Positions 8,277 through 17,326 of a stretch of 64,000 bases of DNA are shown here, one piece after another. The position numbers and the translations under genes were made by a program. The notes under the pieces are model-generated. The model saw only the letters and a list, made by a program, of their open reading frames with translations, did no database searches and had not been told where the DNA came from. Within the stretch, counting starts at the first letter, position 1. Every line of letters starts with the position of its first letter. The stretch comes from Synechococcus sp. A15-62 (GTDB taxonomy: Bacteria; Cyanobacteriota; Cyanobacteriia; PCC-6307; Cyanobiaceae). The stretch is from assembly GCF_014280075.1 (NCBI RefSeq), contig NZ_CP047950.1, forward strand, positions 1,550,001 to 1,614,000, written 5' to 3'.

Positions 8277-9425
8277 ATGGAGCAGTGCAGCCTCACCCCG
8301 TTGGCCGACCTCACCATTGCAAACACGGTGTCCGATCTGATCCAGGGGGATATACGGGAGCACCTGCCGCTGGAACGGATTCCCCTAAATGGCGACGTGC
8401 TGGGGCTTGGCACCACTTCAAGTTTGGAGAACGGGGAACTCAGTTTTCTTCGCAACGCTTCCGGTAACTCGGACATCTGGCGCTGCATCGCCCACAACGG
8501 CAGCATCATTCGGCTGCAGCCTGGCGACGGTAGCGGTCATTTTCCTTACGTCTGCTTCACCGGGGATGTCACGGCCCTGCGTCATACCGTGGACCTCGGC
8601 CCACTCAAGCAGCAGGCGCATCGTCCAACTCAGGAGCTGATCAGTGCCGCAATCGAGCAGGAATGCAAGCGCGGGGCCCTGGCAGAAGCACCCATCTACG
8701 GCATCCGCCTGCTGGCGCACTGGGATGAGCTGGTGATCACCGTGGCCTCCAAGCTCTGCATGGGGCAACAGCAACGCAACCATTCGTTCTCCCGTGATTC
8801 AGACGCGGGAAGCCAAGCCGAGACGAGCATCTACGACAGACTCCAGCACTACCGCCTGGCGCCACTACCACCAGAGAAGCCCGGCGATCCGATCCGCTAT
8901 CTCGGCAAATCGATGCAATGGGATTGCTGCGGGTTCTTCGACTGTGAGCCTGAACGGGGGCGCGTGACGGTGCCCAAGGCAGGCGATCATCTGCATCTGC
9001 ACGGCTGCAGCACCGACCTGGCCTACGGGGGGCATGTTCTCCACGATCACCCCAACACCCGCCTCGGAAGCATCCAACAGCTGGTGCTTTACCCACTGCA
9101 GACGATTGAGTCGCTCTGCAGTGATCTCGCCATCCAAACGCTCACGTACAGAGATGAGCAGATCCACTTCAGTTTCAGCAATGCCGGTGCACTTGATGTG
9201 AGTGATGTGGGGGTAGCTGTGGTCGTCGACGATCGCTTCAGCGATCACCGCTACCTGCAGATCCCCTGGATGAATGCGGGAGCAAGCGAGAGCTACAGCC
9301 TGTCCTGGCCGCTCCCCCCGGGGGAGCACTCAATCGCCGTGATCGCCGATCCCCAGGAGCTGGTGATCGAGCCGCGGAACCGCCGCCAGAACAATCGGAT
9401 GGATCTGAAGGTGAACATCCCCTGA
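8277..9425 (+). CDS. acetolactate decarboxylase-like domain fused to a CARDB-like domain
   Basis: 382 residues from the ATG at 8277 (a TTG at 8265 adds four). Residues about 15-270 follow alpha-acetolactate decarboxylase: GDVLGLGTTSSLENGELSFL with Glu54; the IYGIRL strand with Arg144; the zinc-site segment HLHGCSTDLAYGGHVL with His240, His242 and His253, spaced as in BudA/AlsD. Residues about 277-382 form a beta-sandwich resembling CARDB, ending in the EPRNRRQNNRMDLKV pattern. Acetolactate decarboxylase makes acetoin from acetolactate. No signal peptide is visible. The gene follows ldcA by 44 bases. The metal and catalytic residues are kept, but the substrate is unproven. Confidence 0.65.
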   Translation: MEQCSLTPLADLTIANTVSDLIQGDIREHLPLERIPLNGDVLGLGTTSSLENGELSFLRNASGNSDIWRCIAHNGSIIRLQPGDGSGHFPYVCFTGDVTALRHTVDLGPLKQQAHRPTQELISAAIEQECKRGALAEAPIYGIRLLAHWDELVITVASKLCMGQQQRNHSFSRDSDAGSQAETSIYDRLQHYRLAPLPPEKPGDPIRYLGKSMQWDCCGFFDCEPERGRVTVPKAGDHLHLHGCSTDLAYGGHVLHDHPNTRLGSIQQLVLYPLQTIESLCSDLAIQTLTYRDEQIHFSFSNAGALDVSDVGVAVVVDDRFSDHRYLQIPWMNAGASESYSLSWPLPPGEHSIAVIADPQELVIEPRNRRQNNRMDLKVNIP

Positions 9426-9456
9426 ATCCACCAGGCTCAGCTCCTGGACTCAGAGC

Positions 9457-9480
9457 AAAAAAAAGGGGCCTTTCGGCCCC
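9457..9480 (-). terminator. Rho-independent terminator of fba
   Basis: On the minus strand, a GGGGCC / GGCCCC stem (9465-9470 with 9475-9480) with a GAAA tetraloop is followed by an eight-base T run (A run at 9457-9464 on the plus strand). It lies 28 bases past the fba stop. Confidence 0.85.
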
Positions 9481-9507
9481 TGGTGATGAATCGTTTGATC
9501 GTGAAGA

Positions 9508-10581
9508 TCAGGCAGCGACGGCAGCCTTGGGATCAAGAGCACCCTTGGCGTAAAGGCCGGCGTAGTAGGTGATGCTCTGCTGCTGGATCTTGCTGGCGTT
9601 GCCGGCAGCCCAGAACTGCTGGTAACGGTCAAGGCAGACCTGCTTCATGTACTTGCGAGCCGGCTTGTTGAAGTGGCGGGGGTCGAAGTTGGAAGGATCG
9701 GCCATGGCCGCTTCACGCACAGCTGCGGTGAAGGCCAGGCGGTTATCGGTGTCGATGTTCACCTTGCGCACACCGTTGCGGATGCCTTCCTGAATTTCCT
9801 CGACGGGAACGCCGTAGGTCTCGGGGATGGCACCACCGTGCTTGTTGATCATCTCCAGCCATTCCTGGGGAACGGAGGAGGAGCCGTGCATCACCAGGTG
9901 GGTGTTGGGGATGGCCTTGTGGATCTCAGCGATACGGCTGATGGCCAGCACTTCACCCGTGGGCTTGCGGGTGAACTTGTAAGCGCCGTGGCTGGTGCCG
10001 ATGGCGATGGCCAGGGCATCGCACTTGGTCTTGGCAACGAAGTCGGCAGCCTCAGCTGGATCGGTGAGCAGCATGTCCTTGGACAGCTCACCCTCGAAAC
10101 CGTGGCCATCTTCGGCTTCACCCTTGCCGGTTTCCAGGGAGCCCAGGCAACCCAGCTCACCCTCAACGCTCACACCCACGGAGTGGGCGAAGTCCACAAC
10201 CTGCTTGGTGACGTTGACGTTGTAGTCGTAGCTGGCGGGAGTCTTGGCGTCGGCTTCCAGGGAGCCGTCCATCATCACGGAGGTGAAACCGTTGATGGCA
10301 GCGGAGTAGCAGGTGTCAGGGGCGTTGCCGTGGTCCTGGTGCATCACCACGGGGATGTGGGGATAGGTCTCGGTCGCGGCCAGGATCAGGTGACGCAGGA
10401 AGATCTCACCGGCGTAGCTGCGGGCGCCGCGGGAGGCCTGAAGGATCACCGGGCTGTCGGTCTCGTCAGCCGCTTCCATGATGGCCTGGACCTGCTCCAG
10501 ATTGTTCACGTTGAACGCAGGAATGCCGTAGCCGTTCTCAGCGGCGTGGTCGAGCAGGAGCCGAAGCGGAACGAGCGCCAT
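9508..10581 (-). CDS. fba: class II fructose-1,6-bisphosphate aldolase
   Basis: 357 residues of the class II, Calvin-cycle (CbbA) type. Zinc and catalytic residues lie in [12 protein letters not shown] (His81, Asp83, His84), with further ligands in GELGCLG and VMHGSSS. It condenses DHAP with glyceraldehyde-3-phosphate, or erythrose-4-phosphate, in the Calvin cycle and gluconeogenesis. An own promoter lies upstream and a strong terminator downstream, so it is probably transcribed alone. Codon use is strongly biased, as expected for a highly expressed gene. Confidence 0.95.
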   Translation of the reverse strand: MALVPLRLLLDHAAENGYGIPAFNVNNLEQVQAIMEAADETDSPVILQASRGARSYAGEIFLRHLILAATETYPHIPVVMHQDHGNAPDTCYSAAINGFTSVMMDGSLEADAKTPASYDYNVNVTKQVVDFAHSVGVSVEGELGCLGSLETGKGEAEDGHGFEGELSKDMLLTDPAEAADFVAKTKCDALAIAIGTSHGAYKFTRKPTGEVLAISRIAEIHKAIPNTHLVMHGSSSVPQEWLEMINKHGGAIPETYGVPVEEIQEGIRNGVRKVNIDTDNRLAFTAAVREAAMADPSNFDPRHFNKPARKYMKQVCLDRYQQFWAAGNASKIQQQSITYYAGLYAKGALDPKAAVAA

Positions 10582-10628
10582 GGATAAATCCTCGGAGGGT
10601 TGGGGTCGTCAAAGACGAATCGCCGGCA

Positions 10629-10656
10629 ATTTTACCGCGTGTTACGCAAGATCCAA
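10629..10656 (-). promoter_or_regulatory. probable sigma-70-type promoter for fba
   Basis: On the minus strand, TTGGAT (-35, from 10651-10656) and TAAAAT (-10, from 10629-10634) are separated by 16 bases, about 48 bases upstream of the fba ATG. The -35 element lies inside the end of the upstream oxidoreductase gene. Inferred from consensus only. Confidence 0.4.
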
Positions 10657-11727
10657 TGTGCCCCCTGCTGCTGCTTGATCGCAGGCCACACGACTGGCCA
10701 CGCCCTCAGCCAGTCCAGGCAGCATCGGTTGCCCACTGCGAATGCTTTCGGCCCACCAGCCCAGCACCCGCACCACAGGGGCGATGCGACCATCCGTCCA
10801 GGTTTGCGGGAAGGCGAGGTCGGCATCGGCTTCCACCGCGCGGAAGGGCTCACCGAGCGGGGAGTGCTGCAACTCAAAGCCATGGACGTAGTCCTTCTGA
10901 TTGGTGCTGCTGAGCAGCAGCGATCCCGAGGAGCCCACCACATCAAGGCAGAAACCGCGGCCGTTGCGTGACACGGAACTGAGGCTGACCTGTGCCGGCA
11001 CCGGCAGGTCCTGCCTGCCCTGCCAATGGGCAACGGTCTGCAGCAGCGACACATCGGGGGCATCCACGGCGGCCAGACCACCATCGGGGTGAGGGCGTTG
11101 CTTGATCGAAACGCCGTTCAGGGCCTGAACAGCCCCGAGGGGGCCGATCAGCCAGGCCAGCATGTCCACGGCATGGGTTCCCAGGGCTCCGATCACGCCG
11201 CCGCCCTGATCCGCCTGGGCATACCAGTTCCAGCCGCGCTGGGGATCGGCACGGCTGCCCATCAACCAGTCGAGCTTCACCAGCCAGGGCGTGCCGACAG
11301 CGCCGGCCTGCAGCAGGCGTGCGGCCTGCATGAACAGGGGAACTGCCCTGTACTCGTAATCCACAGCCACTGACAGTCCCCGGGCCAGGGCCAGCCGCTG
11401 CAGATCGCGGGCTTGATCGGCATGCAGCGCGATGGGCTTTTCCAGCAGCAGGTGCTTGCCCGCCTCCAGGGCCCGGCGGGCCAGATCAAAGCGAGGTGCG
11501 GGGGGAGTGGCGATGATCACCGCGTCCACCGCGGGATCGGCCAGCAGGGCATCCCAATCGCCGAATCCCTTCAAGCCATGGGCGGCTGTGGCGGCATCCA
11601 GGCGCTCCTGGCGCGGGTGCCAAAGGGCCACCGCCTCAAGATCAGTCGCTGCCGCAAGGGCCGGCAGGTGAACCTTCTCCCCAAAGCCGAGACCGGCTAT
11701 GGCAACACCAAGGGGCTGTGGAGACAT
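10642..11727 (-). CDS. Gfo/Idh/MocA-family oxidoreductase
   Basis: 361 residues. The Rossmann nucleotide motif VAIAGLGFGEKVHLPAL is at 8-24 and the family signature LLLEKPIALH at 93-102, with the conserved Lys97. The C-terminal domain has GGGVIGALGTHAVDML, which carries the usual catalytic His. Relatives act on sugars or their derivatives such as inositol or bilins; the substrate cannot be read from sequence. The start lies one base past the stop of the secreted-protein gene at 11729-12100, so the two are co-transcribed with accD. Confidence 0.85.
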   Translation of the reverse strand: MSPQPLGVAIAGLGFGEKVHLPALAAATDLEAVALWHPRQERLDAATAAHGLKGFGDWDALLADPAVDAVIIATPPAPRFDLARRALEAGKHLLLEKPIALHADQARDLQRLALARGLSVAVDYEYRAVPLFMQAARLLQAGAVGTPWLVKLDWLMGSRADPQRGWNWYAQADQGGGVIGALGTHAVDMLAWLIGPLGAVQALNGVSIKQRPHPDGGLAAVDAPDVSLLQTVAHWQGRQDLPVPAQVSLSSVSRNGRGFCLDVVGSSGSLLLSSTNQKDYVHGFELQHSPLGEPFRAVEADADLAFPQTWTDGRIAPVVRVLGWWAESIRSGQPMLPGLAEGVASRVACDQAAAGGTLDLA

Positions 11728-11728
11728 C

Positions 11729-12100
11729 TCAGCTGGAGAGGGGTTCGGTGCAGACAGCCTCGATCACAGAGGTGATCAGCCCGTCATCCCCCGCCGGCTG
11801 CCATTGGGCACGAAAACGCGGCAAACCGTTCACCTGTTTGTCGCGATACAGCTGCTGGGAGCAGTCCAGCTGCATCACATAGAGCTCTCCTGAGGGCTGA
11901 TCCCCGACCTCGCTGGCCGCTGGGGTGAACCGGCTCAGCACGGTTCGATATCCATCCCGATCGATGCGCACACTGCCGCGGTCCCACCACTGCTGGCCAG
12001 CCTCGGTGGCAGGCACCTCAATCCATTCCACGGGGCCCGCCAGCACGGGGGCGACCCAGCAGAGCAAGGCCAGGATCAAAACACAACCAGCTCGGATCAT
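11729..12100 (-). CDS. hypothetical exported protein
   Basis: 123 residues with a clear signal peptide ([21 protein letters not shown], cleavage near 21-22) and a small mature part with two Cys (LDCSQQ, VCTEP). It overlaps the accD stop by four bases. A Trp-rich start ([16 protein letters not shown]) precedes a beta-rich stretch. Function unknown; the position suggests co-expression with accD, not a shared role. Confidence 0.65.
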   Translation of the reverse strand: MIRAGCVLILALLCWVAPVLAGPVEWIEVPATEAGQQWWDRGSVRIDRDGYRTVLSRFTPAASEVGDQPSGELYVMQLDCSQQLYRDKQVNGLPRFRAQWQPAGDDGLITSVIEAVCTEPLSS

Positions 12101-12978
12101 GCGCTGGTGAGCTCCATCGGTTTGCAGCCGTGCAGGCGCAGAAGATTGGCCAGGGTGGAGCGCAGCTGGGTGCGGGGAACGATCGTGTCCACGAAACCGT
12201 GCTCCTGCAGATATTCAGCCGTCTGAAAATTGTCGGGCAGCTTCTCGCGCAGGGTCTGCTCGATCACCCGGCGCCCCGCGAAACCAATCAACGCCTTCGG
12301 TTCCGCCAGGATCAGATCGCCCAGCATGGCGAAACTGGCGGTCACACCCCCCGTGGTGGGGTGGGTGAGCAAGGGCATGTAGAGCAGCTCGGCTTCACGG
12401 TGGCGTTCCAGCGCGCCCGAGATCTTCGCCATCTGCATCAGGCTGAGCATCCCCTCCTGCATCCGGGCACCGCCGGAGGCACAGACGATCAGCAGCGGCA
12501 GCTTGCGGGCGGTGGACTCCTCGATCAGACGGGTGATCTTCTCGCCGACCACGGAGCCCATCGATCCACCCATGAAGCGGAAGTCCATCGCTGCCAGGCC
12601 CATGGGGATGCCTTCCACCCGGCAGAGCCCGGTGACCACACCATCCCGCAGCCCCGTCGAGGCCTGACTTTCCCGCAACCGGTCGGCATAGGCACGCCGG
12701 TCTTTGAATCCGAGGGGATCCACCGGTGCCAGATCCGCGTTTAGCACCTGAAAGCTGTCGGGATCTGCAATCAGTGCGATGCGTTCAGCACTGTCGATCC
12801 GGTGGTGATGGCCACAGTTGGCGCAGACACTGGCGTTGAGTTTCAGGTCTTTGAGATAGACGACCTGACCACATTCGGGACATTTGCTCCACAGACCATC
12901 GCCCTCATCCGGTTCCTGCTTGACGTTGGCGACGTACTGACCCTTGCGGCGATCAGCAAACCAATCGAACAGAGACAC
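12097..12978 (-). CDS. accD: acetyl-CoA carboxylase carboxyltransferase subunit beta
   Basis: 293 residues. An N-terminal zinc ribbon (Cys33, Cys36, Cys52, Cys55) precedes the crotonase-like carboxyltransferase core, with [15 protein letters not shown] at about 133-147 and [11 protein letters not shown] at about 166-176. AccD pairs with AccA to transfer carboxyl from biotin to acetyl-CoA, the first committed step of fatty acid synthesis. The length and start (MSLFDWF) fit cyanobacterial AccD. Confidence 0.95.
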   Translation of the reverse strand: MSLFDWFADRRKGQYVANVKQEPDEGDGLWSKCPECGQVVYLKDLKLNASVCANCGHHHRIDSAERIALIADPDSFQVLNADLAPVDPLGFKDRRAYADRLRESQASTGLRDGVVTGLCRVEGIPMGLAAMDFRFMGGSMGSVVGEKITRLIEESTARKLPLLIVCASGGARMQEGMLSLMQMAKISGALERHREAELLYMPLLTHPTTGGVTASFAMLGDLILAEPKALIGFAGRRVIEQTLREKLPDNFQTAEYLQEHGFVDTIVPRTQLRSTLANLLRLHGCKPMELTSA

Positions 12979-13034
12979 ACAGGGCCGTCAGCTCACACCA
13001 TTAAAAGCCGGCGCGGGGAATAGACGCTGATCCA

Positions 13035-13832
13035 TCAAGCGCCCAGCAGCGTCAACCAGGTGCTCCACCACCACTGCGGACCGGTCAACCAGACCAGCCA
13101 AATGCCCAGAGCGATGAAGGGACCGAAGGGGAACGGTTCCCTGGGGCCCAACCGGCCACTGAGACGCGCGGCGCTGCCGAACAAGGCTCCCGAGACAACC
13201 GCAAGGGCCATTGCCGCTGCGATGCCCCCAGGCCCCAACCAGGCGCCGCCCAGCGCCGCCAACTTGGCATCGCCCAAGCCCAGCGCAGGCTGTCCCAACA
13301 ACCGTTCGGCCAGGGCACTGAGACCTTCCAACAGCAGCAGGGCCAGCACCGCGGCGATCAAATGGCTGGCCAGAACAGAGATCCCAGCAGCCGTGCTGAC
13401 GAGCAAGCCCAGCACCAACCCCCAGCGGCACAGAGGCTCCGGCAACCAAAGGTGGTCCAAATCGATCAACACCAGTGGCAGCAGCAGCGCGATCAGAGGC
13501 AGCCCGGCCCAGGGGAGCCAGAGTTCAGGCAGGCCCCCGCCAGCACCAGGCCACACCAACAGCGCCGAGATCCAGAGACCGGCACTCAGGGCCTCCACGG
13601 CGGGGTAACGCCAGCTGATCACCGCATCACAATCACGGCAGCGCCCCCTCAGCAGCAGCCAACCGAGCACCGGAAGATTGTCATGCCAGCGGATGGCATG
13701 GCCGCATTTGGGGCAGTGGCTGCCGGGGAAGACCACCGATTCCTGGCGGGGCAAACGCCAGGCCACCACGTTGGTGAGGCTGCCGACGCAGGCGCCCAGC
13801 AGGCCTGTCCAAACCAGGATCAACCCTTCCAT
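13035..13832 (-). CDS. pilD: type IV prepilin peptidase
   Basis: 265 residues, polytopic. It has the cytosolic zinc-finger Cys set (Cys40, Cys43, Cys65, Cys68) and the two aspartates of the aspartic peptidase: Asp124 in VLIDLDH and Asp188 in LGLGDAKL. It cleaves and N-methylates type IV prepilins and pseudopilins at the inner membrane. No pilin genes are near. Its start overlaps the upstream gene by 13 bases. Confidence 0.92.
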   Translation of the reverse strand: MEGLILVWTGLLGACVGSLTNVVAWRLPRQESVVFPGSHCPKCGHAIRWHDNLPVLGWLLLRGRCRDCDAVISWRYPAVEALSAGLWISALLVWPGAGGGLPELWLPWAGLPLIALLLPLVLIDLDHLWLPEPLCRWGLVLGLLVSTAAGISVLASHLIAAVLALLLLEGLSALAERLLGQPALGLGDAKLAALGGAWLGPGGIAAAMALAVVSGALFGSAARLSGRLGPREPFPFGPFIALGIWLVWLTGPQWWWSTWLTLLGA

Positions 13833-14122
13833 CGGGTCCGGCCACGGCTCGTGCGCCCCCGGATCAGATCGATGGCAATGAACTCCTCATCCGGCAGAAG
13901 AACAGGGGTCTCGAAAACCACACGACCATCGGGTTCCTGCGGATCCACCACCACGCCGAGAGGCTCCTGCCCCGCAGGACTGCTGGAGAGATAGGCGAAA
14001 TAAATGCGACGGGCCTGGGCGATCAGCGAGCGGCTGTCAATGCGATCCCAGCGGGGAGCCGAGAGCGCCCCCGATGCTCCACGGATTTCAAAGGAGGGCG
14101 TTGACAAAGAAATAGAGCCCAC
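13820..14122 (-). CDS. conserved hypothetical protein, 100 residues
   Basis: From a GTG at 14122. A soluble protein with a central helix (SLIAQARRIYFAYLSSS, about 32-48) and a strand-rich second half (GRVVFETPVLLPDEEFIAIDLIRG), ending in a strongly basic tail. It overlaps the prepilin peptidase start. I do not recognise a domain; it could be a small regulator or pilus accessory by position only. Confidence 0.6.
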   Translation of the reverse strand: MGSISLSTPSFEIRGASGALSAPRWDRIDSRSLIAQARRIYFAYLSSSPAGQEPLGVVVDPQEPDGRVVFETPVLLPDEEFIAIDLIRGRTSRGRTRWKG

Positions 14123-14174
14123 CTGATCACTCAGATGAGCCCATTGTAGAGACGATTGTTGTTAAGAGAAGCGA

Positions 14175-15077
14175 TCAGCTGAGCTTGTTCTTCTCTTCGA
14201 TCATGCGGTGAATGATCGGAGTGAGGATCAGTTCCATAGCGAAGCCCATCTTGCCGCCGTTCACCACGATGCTGGTGGGGCTGGACATGAAGGAATCGTG
14301 GATCATGTTCAGCAGGTAACCGAAGTCGATCCCCCACTTCTCACGAGCACCCTTGCGGAAGTGGATGATCACGAAGCTTTCATCCGGGGTCGGGATGTTC
14401 CGGCAGATGAAGGGGTTGGAGGTGTCCACGGTGGGAACACGCTGGAAGTTGATGTCGGTCTGGCTGAACTGCGGGCAGATGTGATTGATGTAATCAGGCA
14501 TCCGGCGCAGGATCGTGTCAACGATCGCTTCAGCGGAATAACCACGCTCAGCGTTGTCGCGGTGGATTTTCTGAATCCACTCGAGATTGGTGATCGGCAC
14601 CACACCCACCAGAAGGTCGGCCAGGGCGGCCACGTCGTAGCCCTCGCCCTTCACACCGCCATGAAGACCTTCGTAGAACAGCACGTCAGTGCCGGTCGGG
14701 ATGTCTTCCCAAGGCGTGAACTGACCCGGCTCAAGGTTGACGCCCAGACGGGCGTTGTGTTCAGCCGCTTCTTCAACGCTGTGGAGGTAGTAGCGCTTCT
14801 GACCAGCACCGGTTTCGCCATAGGTGCGGAACAGTTCCTCGAGCTTGTCGAAGAGGTTGGCCTCAGGGCCGAAGTGGGAGAAGTTCTCACCCTTGGCCAG
14901 GGCATCCGCCATGGCCTGTTTCATGGGCATCCGCTCGTAGCGGTGGTAGCTGTCGCCTTCCACCACTGCAGGGGTAATGCCTTCCCTCGCAAAGATGTGC
15001 TCGAAGGCGCGCTTGACGGTGCTGGTTCCAGCTCCGGAAGAACCGGTAACAGCGACAACCGGATGACGCTTCGACAT
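14175..15077 (-). CDS. prk: phosphoribulokinase, class I (proteobacterial type)
   Basis: 300 residues. The P-loop is TGSSGAGTSTVK at 11-22, as in class I bacterial PRKs and unlike the class II GCGKST type of plants and beta-cyanobacteria. Only two Cys are present (in HICPQ and FICRN) and none in or near the P-loop, so the usual thioredoxin/CP12 disulfide switch is not possible in the same way. It phosphorylates ribulose-5-phosphate to RuBP. It is the last gene of the leuB-prk stretch, 64 bases after leuB. Confidence 0.95.
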   Translation of the reverse strand: MSKRHPVVAVTGSSGAGTSTVKRAFEHIFAREGITPAVVEGDSYHRYERMPMKQAMADALAKGENFSHFGPEANLFDKLEELFRTYGETGAGQKRYYLHSVEEAAEHNARLGVNLEPGQFTPWEDIPTGTDVLFYEGLHGGVKGEGYDVAALADLLVGVVPITNLEWIQKIHRDNAERGYSAEAIVDTILRRMPDYINHICPQFSQTDINFQRVPTVDTSNPFICRNIPTPDESFVIIHFRKGAREKWGIDFGYLLNMIHDSFMSSPTSIVVNGGKMGFAMELILTPIIHRMIEEKNKLS

Positions 15078-15141
15078 CGACGCAGGGACTACGGGCCCGG
15101 CGATCCTGCCAGATCAGGGCCCAATTGCACCAATCTCTGGC

Positions 15142-16215
15142 TTACAGAGCTTTGAGCAATTGCTCACCCATGGCGCGACAACCCAGCTGGGTGCAGCCTT
15201 CTGCCATGAGATCACCCGTACGGAAGCCACCGGCCAGAACGGCATCCACAGCGACCTCAAGATCATCGGCAGCCGCGGCCTGTTTGAGGCCGATGCGCAG
15301 CATCATTGCGGCCGACAGCACCATGGCCATGGGATTGGCCTTGTCCTGACAGGCGATATCGGGAGCTGAACCGTGCACAGGCTCAAACAAACCAGGGCCC
15401 TCACTGCCGAGGGAGGCGGAGGGCAGCATGCCGATGGAGCCGGTGAGCATCGCCGCCTCATCGCTGAGGATGTCGCCGAAGAGGTTGCCGGTGAGCAGCA
15501 CATCGAACTGACGGGGATCACGCACCAGCTGCATCGCCGCGTTGTCCACATACATGTGGCTCACCTCCACAGCGCCGTAGCTGGGCGCCATGGCATCCAC
15601 GCGGTCCCGCCAGAGCTGGCTCACATCGAGCACATTCGCCTTGTCCACCGAGCAGAGCCGGCCCCGCCGCTCCTGGGCGATCTCAAAGGCCACCTTTGCG
15701 ATCCGATCCACCTCCGAGGCGGAATAGGTCATGGTGTTGAAGCCGCGCTCGTCCCCCTCGGTCTCAATGCGTCCCTTGGGCTGACCGAAGTAGATCCCCC
15801 CGGTGAGTTCCCGCACCACCATCAGGTCCACCCCCTCGATCACCTCACGCTTGAGGCTGCTGGCATCGATGAGGGCCGGAACAATCTTCACCGGCCGCAG
15901 ATTGGCAAACAGCTCCATGCCGGCTCTCAGGCCGAGCAGGCCGGTTTCCGGGCGTTTCTCGCGGGGGAGGCTGTCGAAACGGGGGCTGCCGATGGCTGCC
16001 AGCAACACCGCATCGGCTGCCTTGCAGGCTTCCAAGGTGCTGGCGGGCAGCGGCTCACCGGTGGCATCGATGGCACTGCCGCCGATGGGCTGTTCTTCGA
16101 AGCTCAGCGAAAAGCCATGGCGCTGGCTCACCACCTCCAGCAGCTGGCGGGCGACAGCGGTGATCTCGGGGCCGATGCCATCACCGGGCAGGAGAACAAC
16201 GCGGTGCTGAGCCAT
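15142..16215 (-). CDS. leuB: 3-isopropylmalate dehydrogenase
   Basis: 357 residues. LLPGDGIGPE is at 8-17, the substrate motif RELTGGIYFGQPKGR near 136-150, the metal-site segment GNLFGDILSDEA near 243-254, and the NAD-binding EPVHGSAPDIA segment near 278-288. It oxidises and decarboxylates 3-isopropylmalate in leucine synthesis. It lies between lpxD and prk on the minus strand. Confidence 0.95.
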   Translation of the reverse strand: MAQHRVVLLPGDGIGPEITAVARQLLEVVSQRHGFSLSFEEQPIGGSAIDATGEPLPASTLEACKAADAVLLAAIGSPRFDSLPREKRPETGLLGLRAGMELFANLRPVKIVPALIDASSLKREVIEGVDLMVVRELTGGIYFGQPKGRIETEGDERGFNTMTYSASEVDRIAKVAFEIAQERRGRLCSVDKANVLDVSQLWRDRVDAMAPSYGAVEVSHMYVDNAAMQLVRDPRQFDVLLTGNLFGDILSDEAAMLTGSIGMLPSASLGSEGPGLFEPVHGSAPDIACQDKANPMAMVLSAAMMLRIGLKQAAAADDLEVAVDAVLAGGFRTGDLMAEGCTQLGCRAMGEQLLKAL

Positions 16216-16247
16216 GACGATGCGGTGCGGCAGGTCGACCGCTGAGG

Positions 16248-17291
16248 TTACTGAGGGGTGTCCCGCTTGAGCTCCCGCAGGGTCTTGGCCATTTCCGGCA
16301 ATTTGCTGAAAGTGGCGGAGCAGCGCAACCAGAGACGGTTGGGGATCGCGGGATAGCCGCTCACCACCACTCCAGGGGCCACCTCACCGTGAATGCCGCT
16401 CTTGGAGCTGGCGATGGCGCGGTCTCCGACCACAGCGCGATTGGCGACCCCCACCTGGCCCGCCAGGATCACCCCCTGGCCAATCTGAGCTCCCCCAGCG
16501 ATGCCCACCTGGGAGGCGAAGGCACAGCCACGGCCGGTGGTGACGCCATGGCCGATCTGTACAAGGTTGTCGATCTTGGTGCCGGCACCAATGCGGGTCT
16601 CTCCAACGGACGGGCGATCGATGGTGGTGCCGCAACCCACCTCAACACCGTCCTCAAGAACCACCTGGCCGGTCTGCGGCATTTTTCGCCAGCCCTTCGC
16701 CGTCGGCACAAAGCCGAATCCCTCGGAGCCGACAACGGCATTGGAGTTCACCACACAGCCACGGCCGAGTCGGCTGCCGGGGTGAAGCACGGCATTGGCG
16801 TGCAGCTCGCAGCCATCACCCACCACCACGTCGTCGTAGATCACCACCCCGGGGTGAACGATGCAGTCGGCGCCAAGACGGCTTCCCTCCCCGATGCAGA
16901 CCCGCGGGCCCACCGCTGTGCCGGGCCCGACCACAGCTCGTTCATCGATCACTGCCGAGGGGTGAATCTCCGCCAAGGGCCGGCGGCGGGGATGCAACTG
17001 ATCGAGGGCTTCAGCAAAGGCAAGACGCGGATCGGCGAAGACCGCAAAGGCGATGCCACGCTGCGACGCCAGATCAATCAAATCCTGTTGGTCGGGCAGC
17101 AACAGGGCACCCACACCGCTGGCGCCCAGAGCCGCCGTGAGGGCGTTGCCCTTCTCCAGAAAGCTGAGCTGCGCCGCTGAGGCCTGATCGAGGGAAGCGG
17201 CACCCTCAACCCATGGGTCCAACCCCGGCTGGCTCCAACGCAGGCCTGCATCACCGGTCTGCAGAACCTTGATCAGGGTGCTGAAACGCAT
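16248..17291 (-). CDS. lpxD: UDP-3-O-acylglucosamine N-acyltransferase
   Basis: 347 residues. An N-terminal uridine-binding domain (about 1-105) is followed by a long left-handed beta-helix of hexapeptide repeats (about 108-315), with the conserved [12 protein letters not shown] region carrying the catalytic His, and a helical C-terminus. It adds the second acyl chain in lipid A synthesis, so the cell has an outer membrane with lipid A. Confidence 0.93.
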   Translation of the reverse strand: MRFSTLIKVLQTGDAGLRWSQPGLDPWVEGAASLDQASAAQLSFLEKGNALTAALGASGVGALLLPDQQDLIDLASQRGIAFAVFADPRLAFAEALDQLHPRRRPLAEIHPSAVIDERAVVGPGTAVGPRVCIGEGSRLGADCIVHPGVVIYDDVVVGDGCELHANAVLHPGSRLGRGCVVNSNAVVGSEGFGFVPTAKGWRKMPQTGQVVLEDGVEVGCGTTIDRPSVGETRIGAGTKIDNLVQIGHGVTTGRGCAFASQVGIAGGAQIGQGVILAGQVGVANRAVVGDRAIASSKSGIHGEVAPGVVVSGYPAIPNRLWLRCSATFSKLPEMAKTLRELKRDTPQ

Positions 17292-17326
17292 GGAGGCCAG
17301 GGCAGTCCGGCGGATCGTAGACGTGG

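Noticed and set aside
9673-10587. A long plus-strand frame of 304 codons antisense to fba
   Set aside because: It mirrors the codon phase of a highly biased, GC-rich gene; it has Gly/Val/His repeats and no family pattern.
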